The notes: generated by a model from the letters alone, not told the origin. DNA of 64,000 nt from Roseateles asaccharophilus (GCF_004362405.1 NZ_SNXE01000006.1:124001-188000), one strand, 5' to 3'. Positions 20,362 through 31,153 are shown, counted from the first letter of the stretch. Numbers and translations: made by a program.

Positions 20362-21618
20362 ATGTCTGCGCCCACCGTCCCGCCCCTGCCCGATCGCCTG
20401 ATCGCGCACCTGGACATGGACGCCTTCTACGCCTCGGTGGAGCTGCTGCGCTACCCCGAGTTGAAGGGCCTGCCCGTGGTGATCGGCGGGCGACGCGACC
20501 ATGCGCCACGCCTCAGGCCCGATGGCACGCGCGAGTTCGCGCGCCTGCGCGACTACACGGGCCGCGGCGTGGCCACCACCTCCACCTATGCCGCACGCGA
20601 TCTGGGTGTGTTCTCGGCCATGGGCCTGATGAAGGCCGCGCTGCGCGCACCCGACGCCATCCTGCTGCCCACCGACTTCGAGCGCTACCGCCACTACTCG
20701 CGCCTGTTCAAGGCCGCGGTGGCCGAGATCGCGCCCGTGATCGAGGACCGCGGCATCGACGAAATCTACATCGACCTCAGCGAGGTGCCCGGCGCCCGCG
20801 AGGCCGTGGGGCACGACCCGCTGGGCGGCGTGCGGGCGCTGGCGCGCGAGATCAAGAATTCGGTCTTCAGCGCCACCGGCCTCACCTGCTCCATCGGCGT
20901 CACGCCCAACAAGCTGCTGTCCAAGATCGCCTCCGAGCTGGACAAGCCCGACGGCCTGACGGTTCTGACCCGCGATGACATCCCCGGCCGCATCTGGCCC
21001 CTGGCGGTGCGCAAGATCAATGGCATCGGCCCCAAGGCCGCGGCCAAGCTCAATGCACTGGGCATCGAGACTGTGGGGCAGATCGCCGCGGCCGAACCGC
21101 TGTGGCTGATCCAGAACTTCGGCAAGAGCTATGGCGCCTGGCTGCATGAGGCCTCGCACGGGCGCGACAACCGTCCCGTGGTCACGCACAGCGAGCCCGT
21201 GTCCATCAGCCGCGAAACCACCTTCGAGCGCGATCTCCACGCCGTGCATGACAAGGCCGAGCTGGGCGCCATCTTCACCGAGCTCTGCGAGCAGTTGGCC
21301 CGTGACCTGGCGCGCAAGGGCTACCAGGGCCGCACCGTGGGCCTCAAGCTGCGCTTCGAGGGCTTTGTCACCGTCACCCGCGACCTGACCCTGGACCAGC
21401 CCATCGCCGATGCCGCCGCCATCCGCCGCGCCGCGGGCAGCTGCCTCAAGCGCGTGGACCTGAGCAAACGGCTGCGCCTGCTAGGCGTGCGCATCGGCAA
21501 TCTCAGCCGCCCGGGAGAGGCCCTGCAGCTCAAGCCGGCGCGGCGCGCCCCAGCCCGCAAGCCGGGGCCGAGCGAGGACAAAGCCGCGCCACGCCTGGAG
21601 AGCCTGGAGTTGTTCTGA
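20362..21618 (+). CDS. dinB: DNA polymerase IV (Y-family translesion polymerase)
   Basis: 418-residue error-prone polymerase. HLDMDAFYASVE carries the first metal-binding aspartates and GIDEIYIDLSE the catalytic Asp-Glu pair; SIGVTPNKLLSKIAS and the helix-hairpin-helix KINGIGPKAAAKL follow. The C-terminal end LESLELF fits the beta-clamp-binding motif. Relative to E. coli DinB there is an insertion of about 20 residues after VVIGGRRDH, before the YAARDLGVFSAM segment. ATG at 20362 is chosen over GTG at 20344. GATAAT at 20345-20350 could be a -10 element that would leave almost no 5' leader. I see no LexA box nearby. Confidence 0.95.
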   Translation: MSAPTVPPLPDRLIAHLDMDAFYASVELLRYPELKGLPVVIGGRRDHAPRLRPDGTREFARLRDYTGRGVATTSTYAARDLGVFSAMGLMKAALRAPDAILLPTDFERYRHYSRLFKAAVAEIAPVIEDRGIDEIYIDLSEVPGAREAVGHDPLGGVRALAREIKNSVFSATGLTCSIGVTPNKLLSKIASELDKPDGLTVLTRDDIPGRIWPLAVRKINGIGPKAAAKLNALGIETVGQIAAAEPLWLIQNFGKSYGAWLHEASHGRDNRPVVTHSEPVSISRETTFERDLHAVHDKAELGAIFTELCEQLARDLARKGYQGRTVGLKLRFEGFVTVTRDLTLDQPIADAAAIRRAAGSCLKRVDLSKRLRLLGVRIGNLSRPGEALQLKPARRAPARKPGPSEDKAAPRLESLELF

Positions 21619-21817
21619 GGTCCGGCGCGGGTCATATGTCGATTTTCTTTACAGGCTGGGCCCTGTTTGACGCACCAACACAGGTTTTCGAGCTTGCAGC
21701 AGGCATGCCTGCCCCACGGTGCGGCGCACGCATCGAAGAGGCCCACCTGTTTGGGCGCGAATATTGCTTGCTGTTCGCGAACCACCGTCGTGGCGCTCAA
21801 AACTCTTGGAGACCTGC

Positions 21818-22612
21818 ATGAAAACCAGTCATTTGTTTTTGACTCTTGCGGCTGCTGTCACGTCCTCCGCGCCCGCCGTGGCGGGCCCCCTTCTTTTCGA
21901 CCAAAACGTGACCGCCGTGATCTTCGGCTCCGGGAACGCGAACGGCAGTTTTACGGTGGATCGTGCCGAAGGCATTGAATTGGGTCTGCGTGCCAAGGTG
22001 CGCTATCCCACACCCGCCAATCAGTTCAACAGCAACGGCGATGGCAGCTACGACCATGAGGCCGGGGGCGGTGGTGCCGGCAATGTACGCGCGAAATGGA
22101 ATTTTGAGTGGTCCATCAATAGCGACCTGACAGGTCAGCTGGGCCGGAATCTCAGCCAACTCAGCTACCGGCTGCAGTTGGACTTCGACCCGGGCGTCGC
22201 CACAAGCTTCCTGGCTTTTGACCCGATCAAGGGCGTTGCTTGCGCGGACCACTCCTTCGGCAACAACGGCAGCACGGAATCCAACGATCAGCGCACCGTG
22301 TGTGACGGAGGCGTTGGCTCACTGGCGCAGCAAACCGCCTACGCGTCTTTTGTGGCCGGCAACAATCTGGTTCAGAACTCCTGGAATCTGGACTTCTTCG
22401 ACAACGGCTCCAACTGGGTCTTTGATCCCAATCTCGATGGCCAGTACACCTTCACACTGGAGGCGCTACAAGACTCAAGTGTGCTTGCCAGCACCAAAAT
22501 TGATGTGTTCGTGGGCCAAGGGCCACAAACTGTGCCGCTGCCTGGCACGCTGGCACTGGGTTTGCTCGGCTTGGGCCTGATGGGCAGTGTCCTGCGGCGG
22601 CGCCCGCGCTGA
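21818..22612 (+). CDS. Secreted protein with a VPLP-type PEP-CTERM-like sorting signal
   Basis: 264-residue exported protein of unknown function. It has an N-terminal signal peptide (about 1-23, cleavage near AVAG), a Gly/Asn/Asp-rich beta-type middle, and a C-terminal tripartite tail: VPLPGTLAL motif, hydrophobic helix GLLGLGLMGSVL and the basic end RRRPR. This is the layout of exosortase substrates, with PLP replacing the usual PEP. The ribosome-binding GGAG precedes ATG 21818. Two sampled 60-base stretches are 52% GC, well below the window norm. No exosortase gene is in the window; the 199 bases upstream hold nothing recognisable. Confidence 0.8.
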   Translation: MKTSHLFLTLAAAVTSSAPAVAGPLLFDQNVTAVIFGSGNANGSFTVDRAEGIELGLRAKVRYPTPANQFNSNGDGSYDHEAGGGGAGNVRAKWNFEWSINSDLTGQLGRNLSQLSYRLQLDFDPGVATSFLAFDPIKGVACADHSFGNNGSTESNDQRTVCDGGVGSLAQQTAYASFVAGNNLVQNSWNLDFFDNGSNWVFDPNLDGQYTFTLEALQDSSVLASTKIDVFVGQGPQTVPLPGTLALGLLGLGLMGSVLRRRPR

Positions 22613-22681
22613 AGGCCCCCAGCCCTGAGGCCCGCCCACCTTCGGGGCGCTCAAGAACCGGTCAGGTGCTGGGCCCGACGC

Positions 22682-23095
22682 TCAGCGCCGCGTGGGCAGG
22701 CTCCAGAGCCAGGCGGCCACCGCCGCGCAGCCCGCGGCCGGCAGCCAGCACCAGGCCAGGGGCAGGGTGTAGCCGGCCCAGATCGAGCTGAGCGTCATCA
22801 TGACGGTGGCGATCTGCTTGGCGCGCAAGGGCACGGCGCGCGTGGCACGCCAGTCGCGCACCACGGGGCCCAGGCGGGGATGGTTGAGCAGCCAGTCCTC
22901 GGCGCGGCGGCTGCCGCGCGAGAAGCAGAAGGCCGCCAGCAGCACAAAGGGCGTAGTGGGCAGCACCGGAAGAAAGATGCCCACGATGCCCAGCGCCAGG
23001 CTGATCGCGCCGGCCAGTACCCAGAGCAGGCGCCACCACACCGGCCGGCGCGGCGGTTCGATGTGCATGACGGCGGGCGCGGGATCGGGCGACAT
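22682..23095 (-). CDS. YbaN-like DUF454 inner-membrane protein
   Basis: 137-residue membrane protein of the DUF454/YbaN family. The conserved first hydrophobic pair (LLWVLAGAISLALGIVGIFLPVLPTTPFVLLAAFCFSRGS) spans a pair of helices around the PVLPTTPF hallmark; it is followed by NHPRLGPVVRDWRATRAVPLRAK and two more hydrophobic segments. The function of the family is unknown. ATG at 23095 is preferred, and ATG at 23070 is possible. It is divergent from a LysR regulator with 57 bases between them. Confidence 0.85.
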   Translation of the reverse strand: MSPDPAPAVMHIEPPRRPVWWRLLWVLAGAISLALGIVGIFLPVLPTTPFVLLAAFCFSRGSRRAEDWLLNHPRLGPVVRDWRATRAVPLRAKQIATVMMTLSSIWAGYTLPLAWCWLPAAGCAAVAAWLWSLPTRR

Positions 23096-23152
23096 GCCGC
23101 GCAGTGTAGAAGGCTTCAGCAGCCCCCGCTCGGCCGCTACAGTTGGCGCCCT

Positions 23153-24082
23153 ATGAGCAGCGAGCAATTCCTACGTTTTCCGTCGATCGATGGCTTGCGC
23201 GCTTTCGAGGCCGCAGCACGGCTGGGCAGCCTGGAGCGGGCGGCCGAGCAGCTGTGCATCAGCGCCAGTGCCGTGTCCAAGCGCATCTCGACACTCGAAG
23301 AGCTGCTGGGCGTGAGCCTGCTGCTGCGCTCGACCAAGCCCCTGACCTTGACGGCCGCGGGCAAGGAGTACCTGCCGCAGCTGCGTGCCGCGCTGGAGCT
23401 GCTGGCGGCTATTCCGCTGCACCGGCGCGCGGTGCAGCGCGTGGAGCGCCTGCGCATCGCGGCACCGCCCACCTTTGCTCGCCAAATCCTGGTACCCGCC
23501 TTGCCGGGCTTCACCACGGCTCACCCGGAAATCGAGCTGGAGCTGCTGCTGTCCACCCCCTTCCTGGACGAAGCCGCCCCCGAGGCGGAGGTCGAGATCG
23601 GCAACAGCCTGACAAGCGCGGGCGGCAGCGAGGGCCAGGTCTTGATGCTGGGCCAGGTCACGCCCTTGCTCGCGCCCGCCCTGCTGCAGCGGCTCGAGCG
23701 AGAAGGCACCCCTTTGCGCGAACCGGCCGATCTGTGCCATGCCCCGCTGCTGCGCACCCCGATCGAGCCCTGGACACCGTGGCTGCGCGCGGCCGGCCTC
23801 GACTGGCCAGAACCCAGCCACGGCACACGCTTTGTCGATCTGGGCCTGACGCTTGAGGCGGCGGCCTGGGGCCAGGGCATCGCGCTGGGTCGACCCAGCC
23901 TGGCCGCCGCCTGGTTGGGCAGCGGGGCCTTGCTGAGACCCTTCGCGCTGAGCGTGCCTGCACAAAAGCCCTATGTGCTGCATCTGCATGCCGCCGAGAG
24001 TGAAGGAGCACGGGCATTCGCCGCCTGGCTGGCCGGCTGCTGCGCCGCCGCCGAGCTGGCCGCGGGCGACAGATCCGCCTGA
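23153..24082 (+). CDS. LysR-family transcriptional regulator (GcvA-like)
   Basis: 309-residue LysR regulator. Winged helix-turn-helix at about 8-67 (GLRAFEAAARLGSLERAAEQ, then SASAVSKRISTLEE), followed by a substrate-binding domain. The spacing FPSIDGLRAFEAAAR is typical of the GcvA-like branch. TACAGT at 23138-23143 resembles a -10 element close to the start. The divergent YbaN-like gene is the natural candidate target, but no ligand can be inferred. Confidence 0.9.
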   Translation: MSSEQFLRFPSIDGLRAFEAAARLGSLERAAEQLCISASAVSKRISTLEELLGVSLLLRSTKPLTLTAAGKEYLPQLRAALELLAAIPLHRRAVQRVERLRIAAPPTFARQILVPALPGFTTAHPEIELELLLSTPFLDEAAPEAEVEIGNSLTSAGGSEGQVLMLGQVTPLLAPALLQRLEREGTPLREPADLCHAPLLRTPIEPWTPWLRAAGLDWPEPSHGTRFVDLGLTLEAAAWGQGIALGRPSLAAAWLGSGALLRPFALSVPAQKPYVLHLHAAESEGARAFAAWLAGCCAAAELAAGDRSA

Positions 24083-24125
24083 TCCGATCCGGCTGACCCG
24101 AGATCCGCCTCGGGGCGTCAAGCCA

Positions 24126-24953
24126 TCAGCGCGCTGGTGCGCCGCGCAGGGCCGTCGGCGCCAGCGTGGCCACCGACTTGAAGGCCGGCTTCGCGAACAG
24201 ATAGCCCTGCATCAGATGGATGCCGGCATCGAGGAGGTAGTCGCGCTCCGCCGGCGTCTCTATCCCTTCAGCGATGACCTCGATGCGCATCTCGGCGCAA
24301 AGCCGGACCAGGTGCTTGACGATGGCCTGCCTGGGCTTGCTCGCGTCGATATGGCGCACCAGATCCATGTCGATCTTGATCAGATCGGGCTGGAAGTCGG
24401 CCAACAGCTTGAGCCCCGCGTAGCCGGCACCAAAGTCGTCGATCGCGGTCTTGAAGCCGCAGCGCTTGTACTCGCGCAGAATCGCGGCAAACCAGGGTCC
24501 ATCTTCAACCCGCTCGCCTTCCGTGACCTCAAAGATGATGCGCTCTACCGGAAAGCCATGCGTCTGCGCCGCACGCAGCGTGGTGCGAATGCAGAGCTCG
24601 GGCTTGTAGATCGCGTTGGGGAGGAAATTGATGGACACGCAATCCTGGATGCCGAGCTCGGCCGCGCCCTTGATCGCCTTCACCCGACACGCCTGGTCGA
24701 AGCGGTATCGGTTGTGATCATTGACCTGGGACAGCACGGATTGCGCAGACTCGCCGGCAGGGCCGCGCACCAGGGCCTCATGCGCAAAGATCCGAGCGGC
24801 CTGCAGATCCACGATGGGCTGATAGGCGAAGTCAAACTGGAAGCCCAGCCGCTCGGCCTTGCCACAGTCCTCGCAATCCGCCACCGTGCCTTCCAGGGGC
24901 CGGAATCCGGCAGGGAAGGAAGCGTTCGGGCGATGCACGTGGAGGGCAACCAT
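24126..24953 (-). CDS. EAL-domain cyclic-di-GMP phosphodiesterase
   Basis: 275-residue stand-alone EAL protein. Catalytic positions appear intact: E59-A-L in the signature, the Asn of NFLPN, the Glu of EVTEGE, the DDFGAGYAGL loop, K in LIKIDMDLV, E in EVIAEGIET and Q in QGYLF. It should therefore hydrolyse c-di-GMP to pGpG. A short N-terminal segment carries C27-x2-C30 (DCEDCGKAE), possibly for metal or redox sensing; there is no membrane helix or receiver domain. ATG at 24953 is preferred over a start 18 codons upstream. No diguanylate cyclase is adjacent. Confidence 0.9.
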   Translation of the reverse strand: MVALHVHRPNASFPAGFRPLEGTVADCEDCGKAERLGFQFDFAYQPIVDLQAARIFAHEALVRGPAGESAQSVLSQVNDHNRYRFDQACRVKAIKGAAELGIQDCVSINFLPNAIYKPELCIRTTLRAAQTHGFPVERIIFEVTEGERVEDGPWFAAILREYKRCGFKTAIDDFGAGYAGLKLLADFQPDLIKIDMDLVRHIDASKPRQAIVKHLVRLCAEMRIEVIAEGIETPAERDYLLDAGIHLMQGYLFAKPAFKSVATLAPTALRGAPAR

Positions 24954-25111
24954 CGATTGATTCTGCCATCCAGGAGCGCGTTTTCGCACGCCGGCCACGG
25001 TCGGCACCTGAACAACTTTCGCCGCTCGCCTGAAACTCTTTCATGCCCGCCTCTGCTGCCTTGCCCTAGCATGCAGACGGGTTGAGTTCAAGAATATCGG
25101 AGACGCCCGCC

Positions 25112-26263
25112 ATGCCCGTGATCACCTGCATCGAAGACCTGCGCGTCCTGGCCCAGAAGCGCGTGCCGCGCATGTTCTACGACTACGCCGATTCGGGCAG
25201 CTGGACCGAGAGCACCTACCGCGCCAACGAGAGCGACTTCCAGAAGATCAAGCTGCGCCAGCGCGTGGCCGTGAACATGGAGAACCGCAGCACCGCGGCG
25301 CGCATGGTGGGCGTGGATGTGAAGATGCCGGTGGCCATCGCCCCCACGGGCCTGACCGGCATGCAGCATGCCGATGGCGAGATCCTGGCGGCCCAGGCGG
25401 CCGAGGCCTTCGGCATTCCCTTCACGCTCTCGACCATGAGCATCTGCTCCATTGAGGACGTGGCGGCCCACACCAAGGCGCCCTTCTGGTTCCAGCTCTA
25501 TGTGATGCGGGACCGCGACTTCATCGAGCGCCTGATCGACCGGGCCAAGGCCGCCAACTGCGGCGCCCTGGTCCTGACCCTGGACCTGCAGATCCTGGGT
25601 CAGCGCCACAAGGACCTGAAGAACGGACTCTCGGCCCCGCCCAAGCTGACCCTGCCCAATCTCATCAATATGGCCAGCAAGCCGCGCTGGTGCCTGGGCA
25701 TGCTGGGCACGAGCCGGCGCCAGTTCGGCAATATCGTGGGCCATGTGAAGGGCGTGGAGAACATGGGCTCGCTCTCGGAGTGGACCGCCAAGCAGTTCGA
25801 TCCCCAGCTCAACTGGGGTGATGTGGAGTGGATCAAGAAGCGCTGGGGCGGCAAGCTCATCCTCAAGGGCATCCAGGATGTGGAAGACGCCAAGCTGGCC
25901 GCCGACTCGGGCGCAGACGCGCTGATCGTGAGCAACCACGGTGGCCGCCAGCTCGACGGGGCCGAATCCAGCATCCAGGCCCTGCCCCGCATCGTGGATG
26001 CGGTGGGTTCCCGCATCGAGGTGCATATGGACGGCGGTGTGCGCTCCGGCCAGGACGTGCTCAAGGCCTGGGCCCTGGGCGCCAAGGGCACCTACATCGG
26101 CCGCTCCATGCTCTATGGTCTGGGTGCCCTGGGGCGTGAGGGCGTGAGCAAGGCCCTGGAAATCATCCACAAGGAGCTGGACCTGACCATGGCCTTCTGC
26201 GGCCACACCCAGCTACAGGGCGTGGACAAGAGCATCCTGCTGCCGGGCACCTACCCGGGCTGA
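25112..26263 (+). CDS. lldD: FMN-dependent L-lactate/alpha-hydroxy-acid dehydrogenase
   Basis: 383-residue member of the LldD/glycolate-oxidase family, oxidising L-lactate or a related 2-hydroxy acid with FMN and passing electrons to the respiratory chain. It aligns closely by eye with E. coli LldD: PRMFYDYADSGSWTE, IPFTLSTMSICSIE, WFQLYVMRDRDF, and SNHGGRQLDG with the catalytic H276 (E. coli H275). ATG at 25112 is preferred over TTG at 25082. It stands alone without lldP or lldR, so substrate specificity is uncertain; mandelate or glycolate are alternatives. Confidence 0.85.
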   Translation: MPVITCIEDLRVLAQKRVPRMFYDYADSGSWTESTYRANESDFQKIKLRQRVAVNMENRSTAARMVGVDVKMPVAIAPTGLTGMQHADGEILAAQAAEAFGIPFTLSTMSICSIEDVAAHTKAPFWFQLYVMRDRDFIERLIDRAKAANCGALVLTLDLQILGQRHKDLKNGLSAPPKLTLPNLINMASKPRWCLGMLGTSRRQFGNIVGHVKGVENMGSLSEWTAKQFDPQLNWGDVEWIKKRWGGKLILKGIQDVEDAKLAADSGADALIVSNHGGRQLDGAESSIQALPRIVDAVGSRIEVHMDGGVRSGQDVLKAWALGAKGTYIGRSMLYGLGALGREGVSKALEIIHKELDLTMAFCGHTQLQGVDKSILLPGTYPG

Positions 26264-26269
26264 CGCCGC

Positions 26270-27151
26270 TCAGCGCGGCGCACGCTCCAGCAGCTGTAGG
26301 GCATTGGCCAGGGGCCGCAGCGCCGGCTCATTGAGAGGCCGCGCCATGGCCAGCTCGCCGCGCAGCAGCCAGGCCGTGCTGCCGCCGCCATCCAGATTGA
26401 AGGCCTGCACCGCGCCCAGGGCCTGCAGAGTCTGAGCCAGACGGCTCAGACTCAGGCCCAGCACCGGCGGGCGGCGCCCCTCGGCCAGCACGATCAGCAG
26501 ATGGCGACCATCGGCCTCCAGGCCCAGGGCGCTGCGCGGATGCGGACGGGCGCAGAAGGCGGCGCAGGCGGCATCGTCCGCGGGGCTGCGCGCACGGCCG
26601 GCATCCACCAGCCAGGGCGTGCCCGCCACCACCAGCTGCCAATCGGGCCGATAAGCAGCATGGCCCTGCAGCAGGATCTCGCAGCGCTGGGCGGCATCGC
26701 AGGCCAGCAGCGGGCTGCTCTCGCGCTGCGCGGCCATCACCGAGGCCCAGGGTTGACCCTCGCTGAGCGTGAGCCCGCGCGGCGAAAACTCGCGGTCAAA
26801 GAAGCTGGCATTGAGGCTGATCAGGGCTTCGCGGGCGCCGCTGAAGGCATCCAGCGTGCGGCCGCGCTCGGTCTCGGGCGTGAGCCGCAGACGCAGGCCC
26901 GGCGCCGCCAGATCCAGGCGCAGCACATGCAACTGGGTCTGCGGCCAGGGCGACCAGCGCCTCAGCTGCAGGCCCGGGGCCAGATCTTGCCAAGTGGGGG
27001 GCTGCGCCAATATCGGCTCAGCTCGAGTCGGAGGCGGCGCCTTGATGTGGTCCGCGCTAGGCTGCGGACCGCTGGCACAAGCTGCCAGCCAGAGTGCCAG
27101 CACCATGGGTACAAGCCGCCACACCAGCGGTGCCACCCTCGACGCCGGCAC
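26270..27151 (-). CDS. Phosphodiester glycosidase (NAGPA)-domain lipoprotein
   Basis: 293-residue predicted lipoprotein: N-terminal signal with lipobox LAAC (C25), then a Pro-rich linker and a NAGPA/DUF2233 domain. Family marks are SLNASFFDREFSPRGL and the C-terminal FNLDGGGSTAWLL. Relatives include the mammalian uncovering enzyme and bacterial exopolysaccharide-associated proteins; the substrate here is unknown. The GTG start at 27151 gives a complete signal peptide and lies five bases after the paaZ stop; ATG at 27106 would leave a very short one. Cotranscription with paaZ is likely, but a metabolic link is not evident. Confidence 0.85.
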   Translation of the reverse strand: MPASRVAPLVWRLVPMVLALWLAACASGPQPSADHIKAPPPTRAEPILAQPPTWQDLAPGLQLRRWSPWPQTQLHVLRLDLAAPGLRLRLTPETERGRTLDAFSGAREALISLNASFFDREFSPRGLTLSEGQPWASVMAAQRESSPLLACDAAQRCEILLQGHAAYRPDWQLVVAGTPWLVDAGRARSPADDAACAAFCARPHPRSALGLEADGRHLLIVLAEGRRPPVLGLSLSRLAQTLQALGAVQAFNLDGGGSTAWLLRGELAMARPLNEPALRPLANALQLLERAPR

Positions 27152-27156
27152 AAGCT

Positions 27157-29208
<2,052 letters not shown>

Positions 29209-29232
29209 GGCAAAACCTCGGGGGACAAGGAA

Positions 29233-29256
29233 GACGAGCCCGCGGCGGGGCTCGTC
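29233..29256 (-). terminator. 9-bp hairpin after the ABC substrate-binding protein gene
   Basis: GACGAGCCC (29233-29241) pairs exactly with GGGCTCGTC (29248-29256) around a six-base loop. On the minus strand it begins 34 bases after the stop of the substrate-binding protein gene and is followed by the pyrimidine-rich TTCCTT. It would terminate the paa operon before paaZ. Confidence 0.6.
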
Positions 29257-29289
29257 ATCGGGGGCGTCTAGCCGCTCAAGCGACCGGGA

Positions 29290-30447
29290 TCAGGGAACGT
29301 ACTTCCAGGTCCCGTTCTCGATCTTCACCATCACGCGGGCGCGCTGGTCCAGGCCCAGGTGGTCGGTGGGCGACATATTGAACACGCCATGCGCCGCGGG
29401 CAGTTCCTTGACGGATTCCAGCGCGTCGCGCAGGGCCGCACGGAAGGCCGGCGTGCCGGGCTGGGCACCGGTCTTCAGCGCCGCGGGAATGGCGGCCTGC
29501 AGCAGCATGCCGGCGTCCCAGGCATGGCCACCGAAGGTGCTGACCGAGCCCTTGCCAAAGGCGGCCTCGTACTTGGCGATGTAGTCGCTGGCGCTCTTCT
29601 TCACCGGATGGTTGGCCGGCAGCTGGGCCGCCACCAGCACCGGGCCGGCGGGCAGGAAGGTGCCTTCCACATCCTTGCCACCCACGCGCAGGAAGTCGTT
29701 ATTGGCCACGCCATGGGTCTGGTAGAACTTGCCGGTGTAGCCGCGCTCCTTGAGCGCCTTCTGCGGCAGCGCGGCCGGCGTGCCGGAGCCCCCGATCAGC
29801 ACCGCGTCGGGCTTGGCGGACATCAGCTTGAGCACCTGGCCGGTGACCGAGGTGTCATTGCGGTTGTAGCGCTCATTGGCCACGATCTTCAGGCCCTTGA
29901 CGCCGGCAATCTTGGCGAACTCCTGATACCAGCCCTCGCCGTAGGCATCGGCAAAGCCGATGTAGGCGGCAGACTTGACCCCGTTGTCCACCATGTGCTG
30001 GACGATGGCCAGGGCCATCATGATGTCGTTCTGCGGCGTCTTGAAGACCCACTTCTTCTTGCCGTCCACGGGCTCCACGATGCGGGCCGAGGCAGCCATG
30101 GAGATCATGGGCGTGGTGGCCTCGGCCACGGCGTCAATCATGGCCAGGGAGTTGGGCGTGGTGGTGGAGCCCACGACCACGTCCACCTTGTGTTCCGTGA
30201 TCAGCTTTCGGGTGTTGGAAACGGCCGCCGTGGTGTCGGAGGCATCGTCCAGCACGATGTAGTTGATCTTCTTGCCGGCGATGGTCGTGGGCATCAGGGT
30301 GAAGGTGTTCTTCTCCGGAATGCCGAGCGACGCAGCCGGCCCGGTGGCCGACACCGTGACGCCCACATTGATATCGGCATGTGCTGCCAGGCCCAGGCCG
30401 GCCAGACTGGCCGCCAGCAGGGACTTGATCAGGGTCTTGCTCTTCAT
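29290..30447 (-). CDS. Branched-chain amino acid/aromatic-type ABC substrate-binding protein
   Basis: 385-residue periplasmic protein of the type I fold, Leu/Ile/Val-binding family. It has a signal peptide (LIKSLLAASLAGLGLAAHA), then INVGVTVSATGPAASLGIPE and VVVGSTTTPNSLAMIDA. The start is supported by AGGAGACAT upstream. Placed after paaR in the paa region, it most likely binds phenylacetate or a related aromatic acid for import, an inference from context. No permease or ATPase genes accompany it, so it would have to use an ABC system encoded elsewhere. Confidence 0.88.
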   Translation of the reverse strand: MKSKTLIKSLLAASLAGLGLAAHADINVGVTVSATGPAASLGIPEKNTFTLMPTTIAGKKINYIVLDDASDTTAAVSNTRKLITEHKVDVVVGSTTTPNSLAMIDAVAEATTPMISMAASARIVEPVDGKKKWVFKTPQNDIMMALAIVQHMVDNGVKSAAYIGFADAYGEGWYQEFAKIAGVKGLKIVANERYNRNDTSVTGQVLKLMSAKPDAVLIGGSGTPAALPQKALKERGYTGKFYQTHGVANNDFLRVGGKDVEGTFLPAGPVLVAAQLPANHPVKKSASDYIAKYEAAFGKGSVSTFGGHAWDAGMLLQAAIPAALKTGAQPGTPAFRAALRDALESVKELPAAHGVFNMSPTDHLGLDQRARVMVKIENGTWKYVP

Positions 30448-30510
30448 CGTCTATGTCTCCTAGGGTGGATGGGTGCTCTTGTGGCTCGGATAAAGGAAGA
30501 GGCGCGGTGC

Positions 30511-31137
30511 TCAGGCGGGGGCCGGCGCCACTTGGGTATCGGGAATCTTGACCGAGCCCAGGCCGCCGAAGAACAGGTCGGCCACCATGGGCGCCACCGA
30601 CTCGTAGCTCAGCTCGCCATCGGGGCGCAGCCAGGTGAAGGTCCAGTTGATCATGCCGAACAGCAGCATGGTCAGGGGCTTGTGCAGGCGCTGGTCCTGC
30701 AGCTCGGGGCGCACCGCGGCCACCGCGTCCGCAAAGGCGGACACCACACGGCGCTCCACCTCCAGAAGACGGGCGCGGTCCTCGGGGTCCAGGAACTTCA
30801 CGTCCTCGGTCAGCACGCGGTGCTGGTTCTGGGCCTGCCCATACTCGCGCACGAAGCGGCCGATCAGGGCGCGCAGATGCGCCTCGGGCGCCAGCTGCTG
30901 GGCCCGCACCTCCTGCACCAGGGCCTCCAGGGCCTGCACATGGCCCTCGCAGATCTGCATCAGCAGCTCATGCTTGTCGCGCACATAGTGGTAGAGCGTG
31001 GGCTTGGAGACCTGGCAGGCCTCGGCCACCTCGTTCATCGAGGTACCGGGATAGCCCTGGCGTGCAAACAGCCGCGCGGCGGCAGCGAGGATTTCCTCGC
31101 GGGTGGATTCAAAACCGGGGGCGCGTCCTCGGGCCAT
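30511..31137 (-). CDS. paaR: TetR-family repressor of the phenylacetate operon
   Basis: 208-residue TetR/AcrR protein. The N-terminal helix-turn-helix region reads TREEILAAAARLFARQGYPG, then VSKPTLYHYVRDK. The remainder is helical ligand-binding domain. In Burkholderia and other beta-proteobacteria a TetR-type PaaR represses paa genes and is released by phenylacetyl-CoA. This gene lies 16 bases after paaE, and the TetR-like palindrome before paaG gives the matching operator, so it probably controls its own operon. Confidence 0.9.
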   Translation of the reverse strand: MARGRAPGFESTREEILAAAARLFARQGYPGTSMNEVAEACQVSKPTLYHYVRDKHELLMQICEGHVQALEALVQEVRAQQLAPEAHLRALIGRFVREYGQAQNQHRVLTEDVKFLDPEDRARLLEVERRVVSAFADAVAAVRPELQDQRLHKPLTMLLFGMINWTFTWLRPDGELSYESVAPMVADLFFGGLGSVKIPDTQVAPAPA

Positions 31138-31153
31138 GGATGTTCAGCAGACT

